Shown: one piece after another, positions 8,615-19,529 of the stretch
Layout of the letters: each line of letters starts with the position of its first letter
How positions within the stretch are numbered: the first letter of the stretch is position 1
Assembly: GCA_001560895.1 (NCBI GenBank)
Contig: CP014326.1
Span: 818,001 to 882,000, forward strand
Reading direction: 5' to 3'
DNA from: Streptococcus mitis
GTDB lineage: Bacteria; Bacillota; Bacilli; Lactobacillales; Streptococcaceae
DNA: 64,000 nt
Notes under the pieces: generated by a model
Told to the model about the DNA's origin: nothing
What the model saw: only the letters and a program-made list of their open reading frames with translations
The model's database searches: none
Position numbers and translations under genes: made by a program

Positions 8615-9817
8615 ATGAACGAATTTGAAGATTTGCTAAATAGCGTTAGCCAAGTTGAGACTGGTGATGTTGTTAGTGCTGAAGTATTGACAGTTGATGC
8701 GACTCAAGCTAACGTTGCAATCTCTGGAACTGGTGTTGAAGGTGTCTTGACTCTTCGCGAATTGACAAACGATCGCGATGCAGATATCAATGACTTTGTT
8801 AAAGTAGGAGAAGTATTGGATGTTCTTGTACTTCGTCAAGTAGTTGGTAAAGATACTGATACAGTTACATACCTTGTATCTAAAAAACGCCTTGAAGCTC
8901 GCAAAGCATGGGATAAACTTGTTGGTCGCGAAGAAGAAGTTGTTACTGTTAAAGGAACTCGTGCCGTTAAAGGTGGACTTTCAGTAGAATTTGAAGGTGT
9001 TCGTGGATTTATCCCAGCTTCAATGTTGGATACTCGTTTCGTACGTAACACTGAGCGTTTTGTAGGTCAAGAATTTGATGCTAAAATCAAAGAAGTTGAC
9101 GCTAAAGAAAACCGCTTCATCCTTTCACGTCGTGAAGTTGTTGAAGCAGCTACAGCAGCAGCTCGCGCGGAAGTATTCGGTAAATTGGCTGTTGGTGATG
9201 TAGTAACTGGTAAAGTTGCCCGTATCACAAGCTTCGGTGCTTTCATCGACCTTGGTGGTGTTGACGGATTGGTTCACTTGACTGAATTGTCACATGAACG
9301 TAACGTATCACCAAAATCAGTTGTAACTGTTGGTGAAGAAATTGAAGTGAAAATCCTTGATCTTAACGAAGAAGAAGGACGTGTATCACTTTCACTTAAG
9401 GCAACAACACCTGGACCATGGGATGGCGTTGAGCAAAAATTGGCTAAAGGTGATGTAGTAGAAGGAACAGTTAAACGTTTGACTGACTTCGGTGCATTTG
9501 TTGAAGTATTGCCAGGTATCGATGGACTTGTTCACGTATCACAAATTTCACACAAACGTATTGAAAATCCAAAAGAAGCTCTTAAAGTTGGTCAAGAAGT
9601 TCAAGTTAAAGTTCTTGAAGTTAACGCAGATGCAGAGCGCGTATCACTTTCTATCAAAGCTCTTGAAGAGCGTCCAGCTCAAGAAGAAGGACAAAAAGAA
9701 GAAAAACGTGCTGCTCGTCCACGTCGTCCAAAACGTCAAGAAAAACGTGATTTCGAACTTCCAGAAACACAAACAGGATTCTCAATGGCTGACTTGTTCG
9801 GTGATATCGAACTTTAA
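8615..9817 (+). CDS. rpsA: 30S ribosomal protein S1
   Basis: The 400-residue protein has four consecutive S1/OB-fold RNA-binding domains: about residues 14-87, 104-170, 190-260 and 275-345. Domains 3 and 4 are the best conserved (TSFGAFIDLGGVDGLVHLTELSH and FGAFVEV.PGIDGLVHVSQISH patterns). Four domains is normal for Firmicutes, against six in E. coli. A basic, low-complexity tail ends in a conserved FSMADLFGDIEL-type peptide. TTGGAGG precedes the ATG. An IS1167 copy is inserted exactly at the stop codon: the target duplication contains the TAA, so the protein is intact but its native terminator now lies beyond the element at 11257. Confidence 0.95.
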   Translation: MNEFEDLLNSVSQVETGDVVSAEVLTVDATQANVAISGTGVEGVLTLRELTNDRDADINDFVKVGEVLDVLVLRQVVGKDTDTVTYLVSKKRLEARKAWDKLVGREEEVVTVKGTRAVKGGLSVEFEGVRGFIPASMLDTRFVRNTERFVGQEFDAKIKEVDAKENRFILSRREVVEAATAAARAEVFGKLAVGDVVTGKVARITSFGAFIDLGGVDGLVHLTELSHERNVSPKSVVTVGEEIEVKILDLNEEEGRVSLSLKATTPGPWDGVEQKLAKGDVVEGTVKRLTDFGAFVEVLPGIDGLVHVSQISHKRIENPKEALKVGQEVQVKVLEVNADAERVSLSIKALEERPAQEEGQKEEKRAARPRRPKRQEKRDFELPETQTGFSMADLFGDIEL

Positions 9818-9818
9818 T

Positions 9819-11232
9819 GGCTCTTTGTCAACTGTAGTGGGTTGAAGAAAAGCTAAGCTCGAGAAAGGACAAATTTCGTCCTTTCTTTTTTGATATTCAG
9901 AGCGATAAAAATCCGTTTTTTGAAGTTTTCAAAGTTCCGAAAACCAAAGGCATTGCGTTTGATAAGTTTGATGAGATTATTGGTTGCTTCTAATTTGGCA
10001 TTAGAATAGGGTAACTGAAGGGCATTGACGATTTTCTCTTTGTCCTTTAGAAAGGTTTTAAAGACAGTCTTAAAAAGAGGATGAACTTTCTTTAGATTTT
10101 CCTCAATGAGTCCGAAAAATTTCTCCGGTTCCTTATTCTGAAAGTGAAAAAGCAAGAGTTGATAGAGATGATAGTGGTGTTTCAAGTCTTCTGAATAGCT
10201 CAAAAGCTTGTCAATAATCTCTTTATTGGTTAAGTGCATGCGAAAAGTAGGGCGATAAAATCGCTTATCACTCAGTTTACGGCTATCCTGTTGAATGAGT
10301 TTCCAGTAGCGCTTGATAGCCTTATATTCATGAGATTTTCGCTCAAATTGCTTCATGATTTGGACACGAACACGACTCATAGCACGGCTAAGATGTTGTA
10401 CAATGTGGAAGCGATCTAGAACGATTTTGGCATACGGAAAAAGATGTTTAGCCAAGTCATAGTAAGGACTAAACATATCCATAGTAATGATTTTCACCTG
10501 ACAACGAACAGAGCGATTGTAGCGCAGAAAATGATTTCTTATGATAGTTTGTGTTCTACCCTCAAGAACAGTGATAATATTGAGCTTATCAAAATCTTGA
10601 GCAATGAAACTCATCTTTCCCTTAGTGAAGGCATATTCGTCCCAGGACATAATCTCAGGGAGGTAAGAAAAATCAGACTTAAAACAGAAGTCATTGAGCT
10701 TGCGAATAACAGTTGAAGTTGAAATAGACAGCTGACGGGCAATATCGGTCATAGAAGTCTTCTCAATTAGCTTCTGGGCAATCTTTTGGTTGATGATACG
10801 AGGGATTTGGTGATTCTTCTTGACGAGAGAAGTCTCAGCTACCATCATTTTCGAGCAATGATAGCACTTGAATCGACGTTTTCTAAGGAGAATTCTAGTA
10901 GGCATACCAGTCGTTTCAAGGTAAGGAACCTTAGACGGTTTTTGGAAGTCATATTTCTTCATTTGACTTCCACACTCAGGACAAGATGGAGCGTCGTAGT
11001 CCAGTTTAGCGATGATTTCCTTGTGGGTATTCCTATTAATGACATCCATAATTTGGATATTTGGGTCTTTAATGTCTAGTAATTTTGTGATAAAATGTAA
11101 TTGTTCCATAGGATTCTTTCTAATGATGGTTTGGTTGCTTTTCATTATAGATCTTATGGGACTTTTTTTCTACAACAAAATAGGCTCCATAATATCCATA
11201 GGGGATTTACCCACTACAAATATTATAGAGCC
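9819..11232 (-). mobile_element. IS1167 (ISL3 family), intact copy with target duplication
   Basis: The 1414-bp element is bounded by related inverted ends: GGCTCTTTGTCAACTGTAG on the left and, in reverse complement, GGCTCTATAATATTTGTAG on the right. Both sides are flanked by the identical 8-bp direct repeat ACTTTAAT (9811-9818 and 11233-11240), the 8-bp duplication size known for ISL3. It holds one full-length transposase gene. The clean duplication and open frame point to a recent insertion. A decayed relative in the same orientation lies at 20729-21647. Confidence 0.93.
9853..11109 (-). CDS. ISL3-family transposase (IS1167)
   Basis: An intact DDE transposase of 418 residues from the ATG at 11109; an in-frame ATG at 11145 has no ribosome-binding site, so I use the internal one, which matches the usual MEQLHFI start. 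The N-terminal zinc ribbon is visible (CPECGS, then CYHC), followed by a helix-turn-helix (MTDIARQLSISTSTVIRKL). Catalytic acidic residues lie in the SWDEYAF, TMDMFSPY and C-terminal LEATNNLIK blocks. No frameshift or internal stop is present, so it should be active. Confidence 0.94.
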   Translation of the reverse strand: MEQLHFITKLLDIKDPNIQIMDVINRNTHKEIIAKLDYDAPSCPECGSQMKKYDFQKPSKVPYLETTGMPTRILLRKRRFKCYHCSKMMVAETSLVKKNHQIPRIINQKIAQKLIEKTSMTDIARQLSISTSTVIRKLNDFCFKSDFSYLPEIMSWDEYAFTKGKMSFIAQDFDKLNIITVLEGRTQTIIRNHFLRYNRSVRCQVKIITMDMFSPYYDLAKHLFPYAKIVLDRFHIVQHLSRAMSRVRVQIMKQFERKSHEYKAIKRYWKLIQQDSRKLSDKRFYRPTFRMHLTNKEIIDKLLSYSEDLKHHYHLYQLLLFHFQNKEPEKFFGLIEENLKKVHPLFKTVFKTFLKDKEKIVNALQLPYSNAKLEATNNLIKLIKRNAFGFRNFENFKKRIFIALNIKKERTKFVLSRA

Positions 11233-11256
11233 ACTTTAATCAAATTGAAAATTCAC

Positions 11257-11291
11257 AAAATCCTTTGTTTTCTAAACAAGGGATTTTTCTT
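11257..11291 (+). terminator. Former rpsA terminator, displaced by IS1167
   Basis: AAAATCCTTTGTTT (11257-11270) pairs with AAACAAGGGATTTT (11274-11287) with one G-U pair, followed by T residues. It sits 17 bp past the right copy of the target duplication, so before the insertion it was about 40 bp after the rpsA stop. Confidence 0.8.
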
Positions 11292-11318
11292 TTGTCTGTA
11301 AGCCTTTTTTGATATAAT
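11292..11318 (+). promoter_or_regulatory. Extended -10 promoter, probably leaderless, for the GAF-domain gene
   Basis: TTGTCT (11292-11297), 15-bp spacer, TATAAT (11313-11318) preceded by TGA. The ATG begins at 11325, seven bases past the -10, about where transcription should start. No ribosome-binding site lies between. Confidence 0.7.
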
Positions 11319-11324
11319 AGTTCT

Positions 11325-11822
11325 ATGTTAGAATCAGAAAAACAATCACGTTATCAAATGTTAAATGAAGAGCTCTCTTTTTTGTTGGAAGGTGAAACCA
11401 ATGTTTTGGCTAATCTTTCCAACGCCAGTGCTCTTCTAAAATCACGTTTTCCTAATACCGTATTTGCAGGCTTTTATCTGTTCGATGGAAAGGAATTGGT
11501 TTTAGGTCCCTTCCAAGGAGGTGTTTCCTGCATCCGTATCTCACTAGGCAAAGGTGTTTGTGGTGAGGCAGCCCGCTTTCAGGAAACTGTTCTGGTTGGT
11601 GATGTAACAACTTATCCCAACTATATTTCTTGTGATAGTCGAGCTAAAAGTGAAATTGTTGTGCCAATGATGAAGAATGGTCAACTGCTCGGGGTTCTGG
11701 ATCTGGATTCTTCAGAGATTGATGATTATGATGCTATGGATCGAGATTATTTGGAACAATTTGTCGCTATTTTGCTTGAAAAGACAGAATGGGACTTTAC
11801 AATGTTTGGGGAGAAAGCCTAA
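11325..11822 (+). CDS. Free methionine-(R)-sulfoxide reductase, GAF domain (fRMsr/YebR type)
   Basis: The 165-residue protein is a single GAF domain that reduces free methionine-R-sulfoxide. The three family cysteines are present: one in VSCIRI, one in GKGVCGEAA and one in [10 protein letters not shown], with the [11 protein letters not shown] block characteristic of this subgroup. The protein has no signal and acts in the cytosol. Its stop codon overlaps the dnaX start (TAATG), so the two are translationally coupled. The mRNA appears leaderless because the -10 box ends six bases before the ATG. Confidence in the activity comes from the cysteine pattern. Confidence 0.87.
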   Translation: MLESEKQSRYQMLNEELSFLLEGETNVLANLSNASALLKSRFPNTVFAGFYLFDGKELVLGPFQGGVSCIRISLGKGVCGEAARFQETVLVGDVTTYPNYISCDSRAKSEIVVPMMKNGQLLGVLDLDSSEIDDYDAMDRDYLEQFVAILLEKTEWDFTMFGEKA

Positions 11823-13477
11823 TGTATCAAGCACTTTATCGAAAATATAGAAGTCAAAACTTCTCCCAGTTGGTTGGACAGGAAGTTGTGGCTAAGACTC
11901 TTAAACAAGCAGTAGAGCAAGAGAAAATAAGTCACGCTTATCTTTTTTCTGGTCCTCGTGGAACGGGAAAAACCAGTGTAGCCAAGATTTTTGCCAAAGC
12001 TATGAACTGTCCAAATCAAGTGGGTGGTGAACCGTGTAATAACTGCTATATTTGTCAAGCAGTGACGGACGGTAGTTTAGAAGATGTCATTGAAATGGAT
12101 GCGGCCTCTAATAATGGGGTTGATGAAATCCGTGAAATCCGTGATAAATCTACCTATGCTCCTAGTCTTGCCCGTTATAAGGTTTATATCATAGACGAGG
12201 TTCATATGCTGTCTACAGGGGCTTTTAATGCTCTCCTAAAGACGCTGGAAGAGCCCACACAGAATGTGGTCTTTATTTTAGCTACCACTGAATTGCACAA
12301 GATACCTGCCACTATTTTATCGCGTGTCCAACGATTTGAGTTTAAATCAATTAAGATACAGGATATTAAAGAACATATACATTATATATTAGAAAAAGAA
12401 AATATCAGTTCTGAACCAGAGGCTGTGGAAATCATTGCCAGACGCGCTGAAGGTGGGATGCGAGACGCCTTATCTATTTTGGATCAAGCCCTGAGTTTGA
12501 CACAAGGAAATGAGCTGACGACTGCAATCTCTGAAGAAATTACTGGCACAATTAGTCTATCAGCCTTGGATGATTATGTGGCTGCCTTGTCTCAACAGAA
12601 TGTTCCCAAGGCTTTGTCTTGCTTAAATCTTCTATTTGAGAATGGTAAGAGCATGACTCGTTTTGTGACCGATCTTTTGCACTATTTAAGAGACTTGTTA
12701 ATTGTTCAAACAGGTGGAGAAAACACTCATCATAGTCCAGTTTTTGTAGAAAATTTGGCTCTTCCTCAGGAAAATCTGTTTGAAATGATTCGCTTAGCGA
12801 CAGTTAGTTTAGCAGATATTAAGTCTAGTTTACAACCTAAAATCTATGCTGAAATGATGACCATTCGTTTAGCGGAGATTAAGCCGGAGCCAGCTCTTTC
12901 TGGTGCAGTTGAACATGAAATTTCTGCATTGAGACAGGAAGTTGCCCGTCTCAAACAAGAACTCGCCAATTTGGGAACCGTACCCAAGCCAACAAGTCCA
13001 GTACCTACCCGCCCAGCAGCAGGCAAGACAGTCTATCGTGTTGATCGCAATAAAGTGCAATCTATTTTACAAGAGGCCGTCGAAAATCCTGATTTAGCAC
13101 GTCAAAATTTAATTCGCTTGCAGAATGCCTGGGGAGAGGTGATTGAAAGTCTAGGAGGCCCTGATAAGGCTCTACTAGTTGGTTCTCAACCGGTTGCGGC
13201 CAATGAACACCATGCTATTCTTGCTTTTGAATCTAATTTCAATGCTGGTCAAACCATGAAACGGGACAATCTCAACACTATGTTTGGCAACATTCTAAGT
13301 CAAGCAGCAGGTTTTTCACCTGAGATTTTAGCTATTTCTATGGAGGAATGGAAAGAAGTGCGTGCAGCCTTTTCAGCTAAAGCTAAATCTTCTCAAGCTG
13401 AAAAAGAAGCAGAAGAAAGTCTGATACCAGAAGGATTTGAATTTTTGGCTGATAAAGTGAAGGTAGAGGAAGACTAA
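11822..13477 (+). CDS. dnaX: DNA polymerase III subunits gamma/tau
   Basis: The 551-residue clamp-loader ATPase starts at the ATG overlapping the previous stop (11822), not at an upstream in-frame ATG inside that gene. It has Walker A GPRGTGKTS (about residue 45), a zinc module (CPNQ...CNNCYIC, residues about 64-78), Walker B IIDEVHML, and sensor 1 SRVQRFEF. The C-terminal part (about 365-551) is the tau-like region after a proline-rich linker. I see no E. coli-style A6G slippage site, so a frameshifted gamma form is not indicated. It is coupled to the fRMsr gene. Confidence 0.95.
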   Translation: MYQALYRKYRSQNFSQLVGQEVVAKTLKQAVEQEKISHAYLFSGPRGTGKTSVAKIFAKAMNCPNQVGGEPCNNCYICQAVTDGSLEDVIEMDAASNNGVDEIREIRDKSTYAPSLARYKVYIIDEVHMLSTGAFNALLKTLEEPTQNVVFILATTELHKIPATILSRVQRFEFKSIKIQDIKEHIHYILEKENISSEPEAVEIIARRAEGGMRDALSILDQALSLTQGNELTTAISEEITGTISLSALDDYVAALSQQNVPKALSCLNLLFENGKSMTRFVTDLLHYLRDLLIVQTGGENTHHSPVFVENLALPQENLFEMIRLATVSLADIKSSLQPKIYAEMMTIRLAEIKPEPALSGAVEHEISALRQEVARLKQELANLGTVPKPTSPVPTRPAAGKTVYRVDRNKVQSILQEAVENPDLARQNLIRLQNAWGEVIESLGGPDKALLVGSQPVAANEHHAILAFESNFNAGQTMKRDNLNTMFGNILSQAAGFSPEILAISMEEWKEVRAAFSAKAKSSQAEKEAEESLIPEGFEFLADKVKVEED

Positions 13478-13489
13478 AGAAAGATTTCA

Positions 13490-13498
13490 TGATACAAT
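13490..13498 (+). promoter_or_regulatory. Extended -10 promoter, probably leaderless, for the DUF3272 gene
   Basis: TGATACAAT (13490-13498) is an extended -10 without a convincing -35. The ATG is at 13505, six bases later, with no ribosome-binding site between. Confidence 0.6.
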
Positions 13499-13504
13499 AA
13501 GTTT

Positions 13505-13699
13505 ATGAATAGACAACAATTTATTATCATCGCGCTGTTTACAGCTGCTGAGACCTATTTTTTCAATGAAGCCTGGATGACTGGTCGCTATATTATGGCA
13601 GCCTTTTGGGCCATTTTACTCTTTAGAAATTTTCGAGTCAGTTACTTGATGGGGAAAATAGTAGATGTCATTGACCAACACTTGAAGGGAAAAGACTAG
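13505..13699 (+). CDS. DUF3272 family small membrane protein
   Basis: A 64-residue protein with two close hydrophobic segments (about 6-20 and 29-42, ending in LLFRNFRVSY) and a charged C-terminus. It fits the streptococcal DUF3272 family, which has no known function. It lies between dnaX and the suf operon with its own extended -10 and a terminator immediately after, so it is monocistronic. No Shine-Dalgarno sequence lies ahead of the ATG, and the promoter geometry predicts a leaderless mRNA. Confidence 0.75.
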   Translation: MNRQQFIIIALFTAAETYFFNEAWMTGRYIMAAFWAILLFRNFRVSYLMGKIVDVIDQHLKGKD

Positions 13700-13721
13700 T
13701 CCTCAGCTTCTAGACAAAATC

Positions 13722-13743
13722 AAAGCCTTTTAGGCTTTTTTTT
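13722..13743 (+). terminator. Terminator after the DUF3272 gene
   Basis: AAAGCC (13722-13727) pairs with GGCTTT (13733-13738) across a TTTTA loop, followed by TTTTT. Confidence 0.8.
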
Positions 13744-13751
13744 GTTATACT
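13743..13751 (+). promoter_or_regulatory. Extended -10 promoter of the suf operon
   Basis: TGTTATACT (13743-13751) directly follows the terminator T tract. It leaves a leader of about 90 nt before sufC. The -35 is poor. A TTGACC at 13767 has no matching -10. Confidence 0.5.
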
Positions 13752-13849
13752 ATAAAAGTATATTTATTGACCTTTTACCGTGTTTTCTAGGGAAATCAAG
13801 TATGTTTCTAGTAAGTACTGTAAAGGCCTTGAAAAAGAAAGGAACTATC

Positions 13850-14620
13850 ATGTCAGTATTAGAGATCAAAGATCTTCACGTTGAGATTGAAGGAAAAGAA
13901 ATTTTAAAAGGGGTTAACCTGACCCTGAAAACAGGCGAAATCGCCGCTATCATGGGACCAAATGGTACTGGTAAATCAACTCTTTCAGCCGCTATCATGG
14001 GAAATCCAAACTATGAAGTAACCAAAGGTGAAGTTTTGTTTGATGGCGTAAACATCCTTGAGTTGGAAGTGGACGAGCGTGCGCGTATGGGACTTTTCCT
14101 TGCTATGCAATATCCGTCTGAAATTCCTGGAATTACTAACGCTGAGTTTCTTCGTGCCGCTATGAATGCGGGGAAAGAAGACGATGAGAAGATTTCAGTT
14201 CGTGAGTTCATCACTAAGCTAGACGAAAAAATGGAATTGCTTAACATGAAAGAAGAAATGGCAGAGCGTTACCTCAACGAAGGCTTCTCTGGTGGTGAGA
14301 AAAAACGTAATGAAATTCTTCAACTCTTGATGTTAGAACCAACATTTGCCCTTTTGGACGAGATTGACTCTGGTCTTGATATTGACGCTCTTAAAGTTGT
14401 TTCTAAAGGTGTTAATGCCATGCGTGGTGAAGGCTTTGGTGCTATGATTATCACTCACTACCAACGTCTTTTGAATTATATCACACCAGATGTGGTACAC
14501 GTCATGATGGAAGGTCGTGTTGTCCTTTCTGGTGGTCCAGAATTGGCTGCGCGTTTGGAACGTGAAGGATACGCAAAATTAGCTGAAGAACTTGGTTACG
14601 ACTACAAGGAAGAATTGTAA
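13850..14620 (+). CDS. sufC: Fe-S cluster assembly ATPase SufC
   Basis: The 256-residue ABC-type ATPase is the cytosolic energy subunit of the SufBCD scaffold. Walker A GPNGTGKST (about residue 40), signature FSGGEKKRNE and Walker B FALLDEIDSGLD are all present; the EIDSGLDIDAL motif is diagnostic of SufC. The ATG at 13850 follows AAGGAAC; the frame extends upstream without a ribosome-binding site. It is the first gene of sufCDSUB. No transcription factor gene such as iscR is nearby. Confidence 0.96.
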   Translation: MSVLEIKDLHVEIEGKEILKGVNLTLKTGEIAAIMGPNGTGKSTLSAAIMGNPNYEVTKGEVLFDGVNILELEVDERARMGLFLAMQYPSEIPGITNAEFLRAAMNAGKEDDEKISVREFITKLDEKMELLNMKEEMAERYLNEGFSGGEKKRNEILQLLMLEPTFALLDEIDSGLDIDALKVVSKGVNAMRGEGFGAMIITHYQRLLNYITPDVVHVMMEGRVVLSGGPELAARLEREGYAKLAEELGYDYKEEL

Positions 14621-14647
14621 TTCCCTCGTATCTTTTAGGAGAAGTAA

Positions 14648-15910
14648 ATGACTAAAGAAAATATTAAACTTTTTTCAGAAATGCACGCTGAACCAAGCTG
14701 GTTGGCAGACCTCCGTCAAAAAGCTTTTGATAAGATTGAGAGTTTAGAATTACCAGTTATTGAGCGTGTCAAATTCCACCGTTGGAATCTGGGTGATGGA
14801 ACGATTACAGAAAATGAGCCATCAGCAAATGTTCCAGATTTCACTGCACTAGATAATCACTTGAAGTTGGTGCAAGTAGGAACTCAAACTGTTTTTGAAC
14901 AAATTCCAGTTGAGTTGGCTCAACAAGGAGTTGTATTTACAGACTTTCACTCAGCTTTAGAAGAAATTCCAGAACTCGTAGAAGAATTCTTCATGTCATC
15001 TGTTAAGTACGACGATGATAAATTAGCAGCTTACCATACAGCGTATTTCAACAGTGGTGCGGTTCTCTACATTCCAGATAATGTTGAAATTGCGGAACCA
15101 ATCGAAGGAATTTTCTACCAAGATAGTGATAGCGATGTGCCGTTTAACAAGCATATTATAATTATCGCTGGTAAAAATTCTAAGATTAGTTATCTGGAAC
15201 GTTTAGAGTCACGTGGCCAAGGAAGTGTCAAAGCAACTGCCAATATCACTGTGGAAGTGATTGCACGTTCTGGTGCGCAAGTGAAGTTTGCGGCTATCGA
15301 CCGTCTAGGTGAAAATGTTACTGCCTACATTAGCCGTCGTGGTAAATTAGGCAACGATGCAAGCATTGACTGGGCGATTGGTGTTATGAACGAAGGAAAC
15401 GTCGTTGCGGACTTTGATAGCGACTTGATTGGTAACGGTAGCCATGCGGATCTTAAAGTCGTAGCTCTTTCAAGTGGCCGTCAGGTGCAAGGAATTGATA
15501 CTCGTGTAACCAACTATGGTTGCAACTCAATCGGAAATATCCTACAACATGGGGTTATTCTTGAAAAAGCAACCTTGACCTTCAATGGTATTGGCCACAT
15601 TATCAAGGGTGCCAAGGGAGCAGATGCGCAACAAGAGAGCCGTGTTCTTATGCTTTCAGACCAAGCGCGTTCAGATGCCAATCCAATTCTTTTGATTGAC
15701 GAAAATGATGTTACTGCAGGTCACGCAGCTTCTATCGGTCAGGTGGATCCAGAAGACATGTACTACCTCATGAGCCGTGGTTTAGATAAGGCAACTGCAG
15801 AACGTTTGGTTGTCCGTGGTTTCCTTGGCTCCGTTATCGTTGAGATTCCAGTCAAGGAAGTTCGTGATGAAATGATTGCAACTATCGAAGAAAAATTGTC
15901 AAAACGCTAA
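14648..15910 (+). CDS. sufD: Fe-S cluster assembly protein SufD
   Basis: A 420-residue beta-helix scaffold protein that pairs with SufB to form the cluster-building SufBC2D complex. The C-terminal half has the conserved SufB/D core ([23 protein letters not shown] pattern and the ENDVTAGHAASIGQ block, whose His is the usual cluster-related ligand). GGAGAAG precedes the ATG. It sits between sufC and sufS, as expected, 27 bp after sufC. Confidence 0.95.
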   Translation: MTKENIKLFSEMHAEPSWLADLRQKAFDKIESLELPVIERVKFHRWNLGDGTITENEPSANVPDFTALDNHLKLVQVGTQTVFEQIPVELAQQGVVFTDFHSALEEIPELVEEFFMSSVKYDDDKLAAYHTAYFNSGAVLYIPDNVEIAEPIEGIFYQDSDSDVPFNKHIIIIAGKNSKISYLERLESRGQGSVKATANITVEVIARSGAQVKFAAIDRLGENVTAYISRRGKLGNDASIDWAIGVMNEGNVVADFDSDLIGNGSHADLKVVALSSGRQVQGIDTRVTNYGCNSIGNILQHGVILEKATLTFNGIGHIIKGAKGADAQQESRVLMLSDQARSDANPILLIDENDVTAGHAASIGQVDPEDMYYLMSRGLDKATAERLVVRGFLGSVIVEIPVKEVRDEMIATIEEKLSKR

Positions 15911-15917
15911 GGGGTAG

Positions 15918-17574
<1,657 letters not shown>

Positions 17575-17631
17575 GACAAGTTTCTTTTGTCTTATGAATC
17601 AGTAGAAATGAAGAATGAAAGAAAGGATATT

Positions 17632-19044
17632 ATGGCTGAAGAAAGAGTAGAACCAAAACCAATTGACCTTGGTGAATATAAATTTGGTTTTCATGATGAT
17701 GTAGAGCCTGTCCTATCGACAGGAAAAGGATTGAACGAAGATGTCATTCGCGAATTATCAGCTGCTAAGGGAGAACCTGAGTGGATGTTAGAATTCCGTT
17801 TGAAGTCTTATGAAACCTTCAAAAAAATGCCTATGCAAACTTGGGGAGCGGACTTGTCAGAGATTGACTTTGATGACTTGATTTACTATCAAAAACCATC
17901 TGACAAACCAGCTCGTTCTTGGGATGACGTTCCTGAAAAAATCAAAGAAACCTTTGAACGTATCGGTATTCCAGAAGCTGAACGTGCCTATCTAGCAGGG
18001 GCCTCTGCCCAGTACGAGTCAGAAGTGGTTTACCACAACATGAAGGAAGAGTTCCAGAAATTGGGGATTATCTTTACAGATACAGATTCTGCCCTCAAGG
18101 AATATCCAGACTTGTTTAAACAATACTTTGCCAAGTTGGTACCGCCGACTGATAACAAGTTGGCTGCACTCAACTCAGCAGTATGGTCTGGTGGAACCTT
18201 TATTTACGTACCAAAAGGGGTCAAGGTAGATATCCCACTTCAAACTTACTTCCGTATCAACAACGAAAATACAGGTCAGTTCGAACGTACCTTGATTATC
18301 GTTGATGAGGGAGCAAGTGTACACTACGTAGAAGGATGTACAGCACCAACATATTCAAGCAATAGCCTGCACGCGGCCATTGTAGAAATCTTTGCTTTGG
18401 ATGGAGCTTATATGCGTTATACAACCATCCAAAACTGGTCTGACAACGTTTATAATTTGGTAACAAAACGTGCCAAAGCCTTGAAAGATGCGACGGTTGA
18501 GTGGATTGATGGAAACTTGGGTGCCAAAACAACTATGAAATACCCATCTGTTTACCTAGATGGAGAAGGGGCGCGTGGGACTATGCTTTCTATTGCCTTT
18601 GCCAATGCAGGGCAACATCAGGATACTGGTGCTAAGATGATCCACAATGCTCCACATACTAGCTCATCTATCGTGTCTAAATCAATCGCTAAAGGCGGCG
18701 GAAAGGTTGACTACCGTGGACAAGTAACCTTTAACAAAAACTCTAAGAAATCTGTCTCACACATCGAGTGTGACACCATTATTATGGATGACTTGTCAGC
18801 GTCAGATACTATTCCATTTAACGAAATCCACAACTCGCAAGTGGCTTTGGAACACGAAGCCAAGGTTTCTAAGATTTCAGAAGAACAACTCTATTACCTC
18901 ATGAGCCGTGGATTGTCAGAATCTGAGGCAACAGAGATGATTGTCATGGGATTTGTAGAGCCCTTCACAAAAGAACTTCCAATGGAATACGCCGTTGAGC
19001 TGAACCGCTTGATTAGCTATGAAATGGAAGGGTCAGTTGGGTAA
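17632..19044 (+). CDS. sufB: Fe-S cluster assembly scaffold SufB
   Basis: The 470-residue SufB, the main scaffold of the SufBCD complex, starts at the ATG at 17632 after GAAAGGAT; an upstream in-frame ATG at 17587 lacks a good site. It has the family blocks ([32 protein letters not shown] with the conserved Cys, SHIECDTI, and the C-terminal [13 protein letters not shown]). It is the last gene of the operon, followed by a long terminator at 19132. Confidence 0.96.
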   Translation: MAEERVEPKPIDLGEYKFGFHDDVEPVLSTGKGLNEDVIRELSAAKGEPEWMLEFRLKSYETFKKMPMQTWGADLSEIDFDDLIYYQKPSDKPARSWDDVPEKIKETFERIGIPEAERAYLAGASAQYESEVVYHNMKEEFQKLGIIFTDTDSALKEYPDLFKQYFAKLVPPTDNKLAALNSAVWSGGTFIYVPKGVKVDIPLQTYFRINNENTGQFERTLIIVDEGASVHYVEGCTAPTYSSNSLHAAIVEIFALDGAYMRYTTIQNWSDNVYNLVTKRAKALKDATVEWIDGNLGAKTTMKYPSVYLDGEGARGTMLSIAFANAGQHQDTGAKMIHNAPHTSSSIVSKSIAKGGGKVDYRGQVTFNKNSKKSVSHIECDTIIMDDLSASDTIPFNEIHNSQVALEHEAKVSKISEEQLYYLMSRGLSESEATEMIVMGFVEPFTKELPMEYAVELNRLISYEMEGSVG

Positions 19045-19131
19045 AATTTGATTCTAGGTTTACTCAAAATCAAGGACTTTGAAGATGAACTTGTAACAAA
19101 AAGAGACTGAGAAAAAATATTTTAAGAACAG

Positions 19132-19186
19132 AAAACGCATGATATCAGGTGCAGTTCAAAAAAACTTGATATTATGCGTTTTATTG
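19132..19186 (+). terminator. Terminator of the suf operon
   Basis: AAAACGCATGATATCA (19132-19147) pairs with TGATATTATGCGTTTT (19167-19182) with one G-U pair: a 16-bp stem ending in T residues. Confidence 0.85.
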
Positions 19187-19247
19187 TAGGAAGGTTTGTT
19201 GTGTTTTCTCATGAAATAGAGTTTTTCTAACCGATTTTGACTTTTAG

Positions 19248-19355
19248 TATACAATATATTGAAATAATATATAAACAAATCTATTAGGAAGATAAATGAA
19301 TTTCTAAAAATCTTTTAGTAGTCATAGTGCACTATTCTAGTTTCAATAAACTATA
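19248..19355. repeat. RUP-like element, second copy
   Basis: About 108 bp, bounded by tatacaatatattgaaa and tttcaataaactata. It aligns with the reverse complement of 1016-1120 along its length, sharing atataaacaaat and atttctaaaaat blocks. Orientation is opposite to the first copy. Confidence 0.65.
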
Positions 19356-19529
19356 TTTTTGTGAGGACGAAGTAATACAATATATAAAATAGTCAGTTCA
19401 AGGCAGGATATAATGTCTAAGGAGTTACTAATGGCAAGTATGTCCTTTATTTTGATATTTTTCCTAATCCAACAGACACTTGCACTTTGAAACCCGTTCT
19501 CTAATCAATTCAAACACTATACTTATTCA

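Noticed and set aside
11822..13477. Programmed frameshift in dnaX giving a short gamma form
   Set aside because: No A-rich slippery heptamer followed by a stem was seen in the region where the E. coli signal lies.
19431..19490. 19-codon hydrophobic ORF with AAGGAG ribosome-binding site
   Set aside because: It lies among IS debris, the -10 box would put transcription start on the ribosome-binding site, and nothing else supports it.
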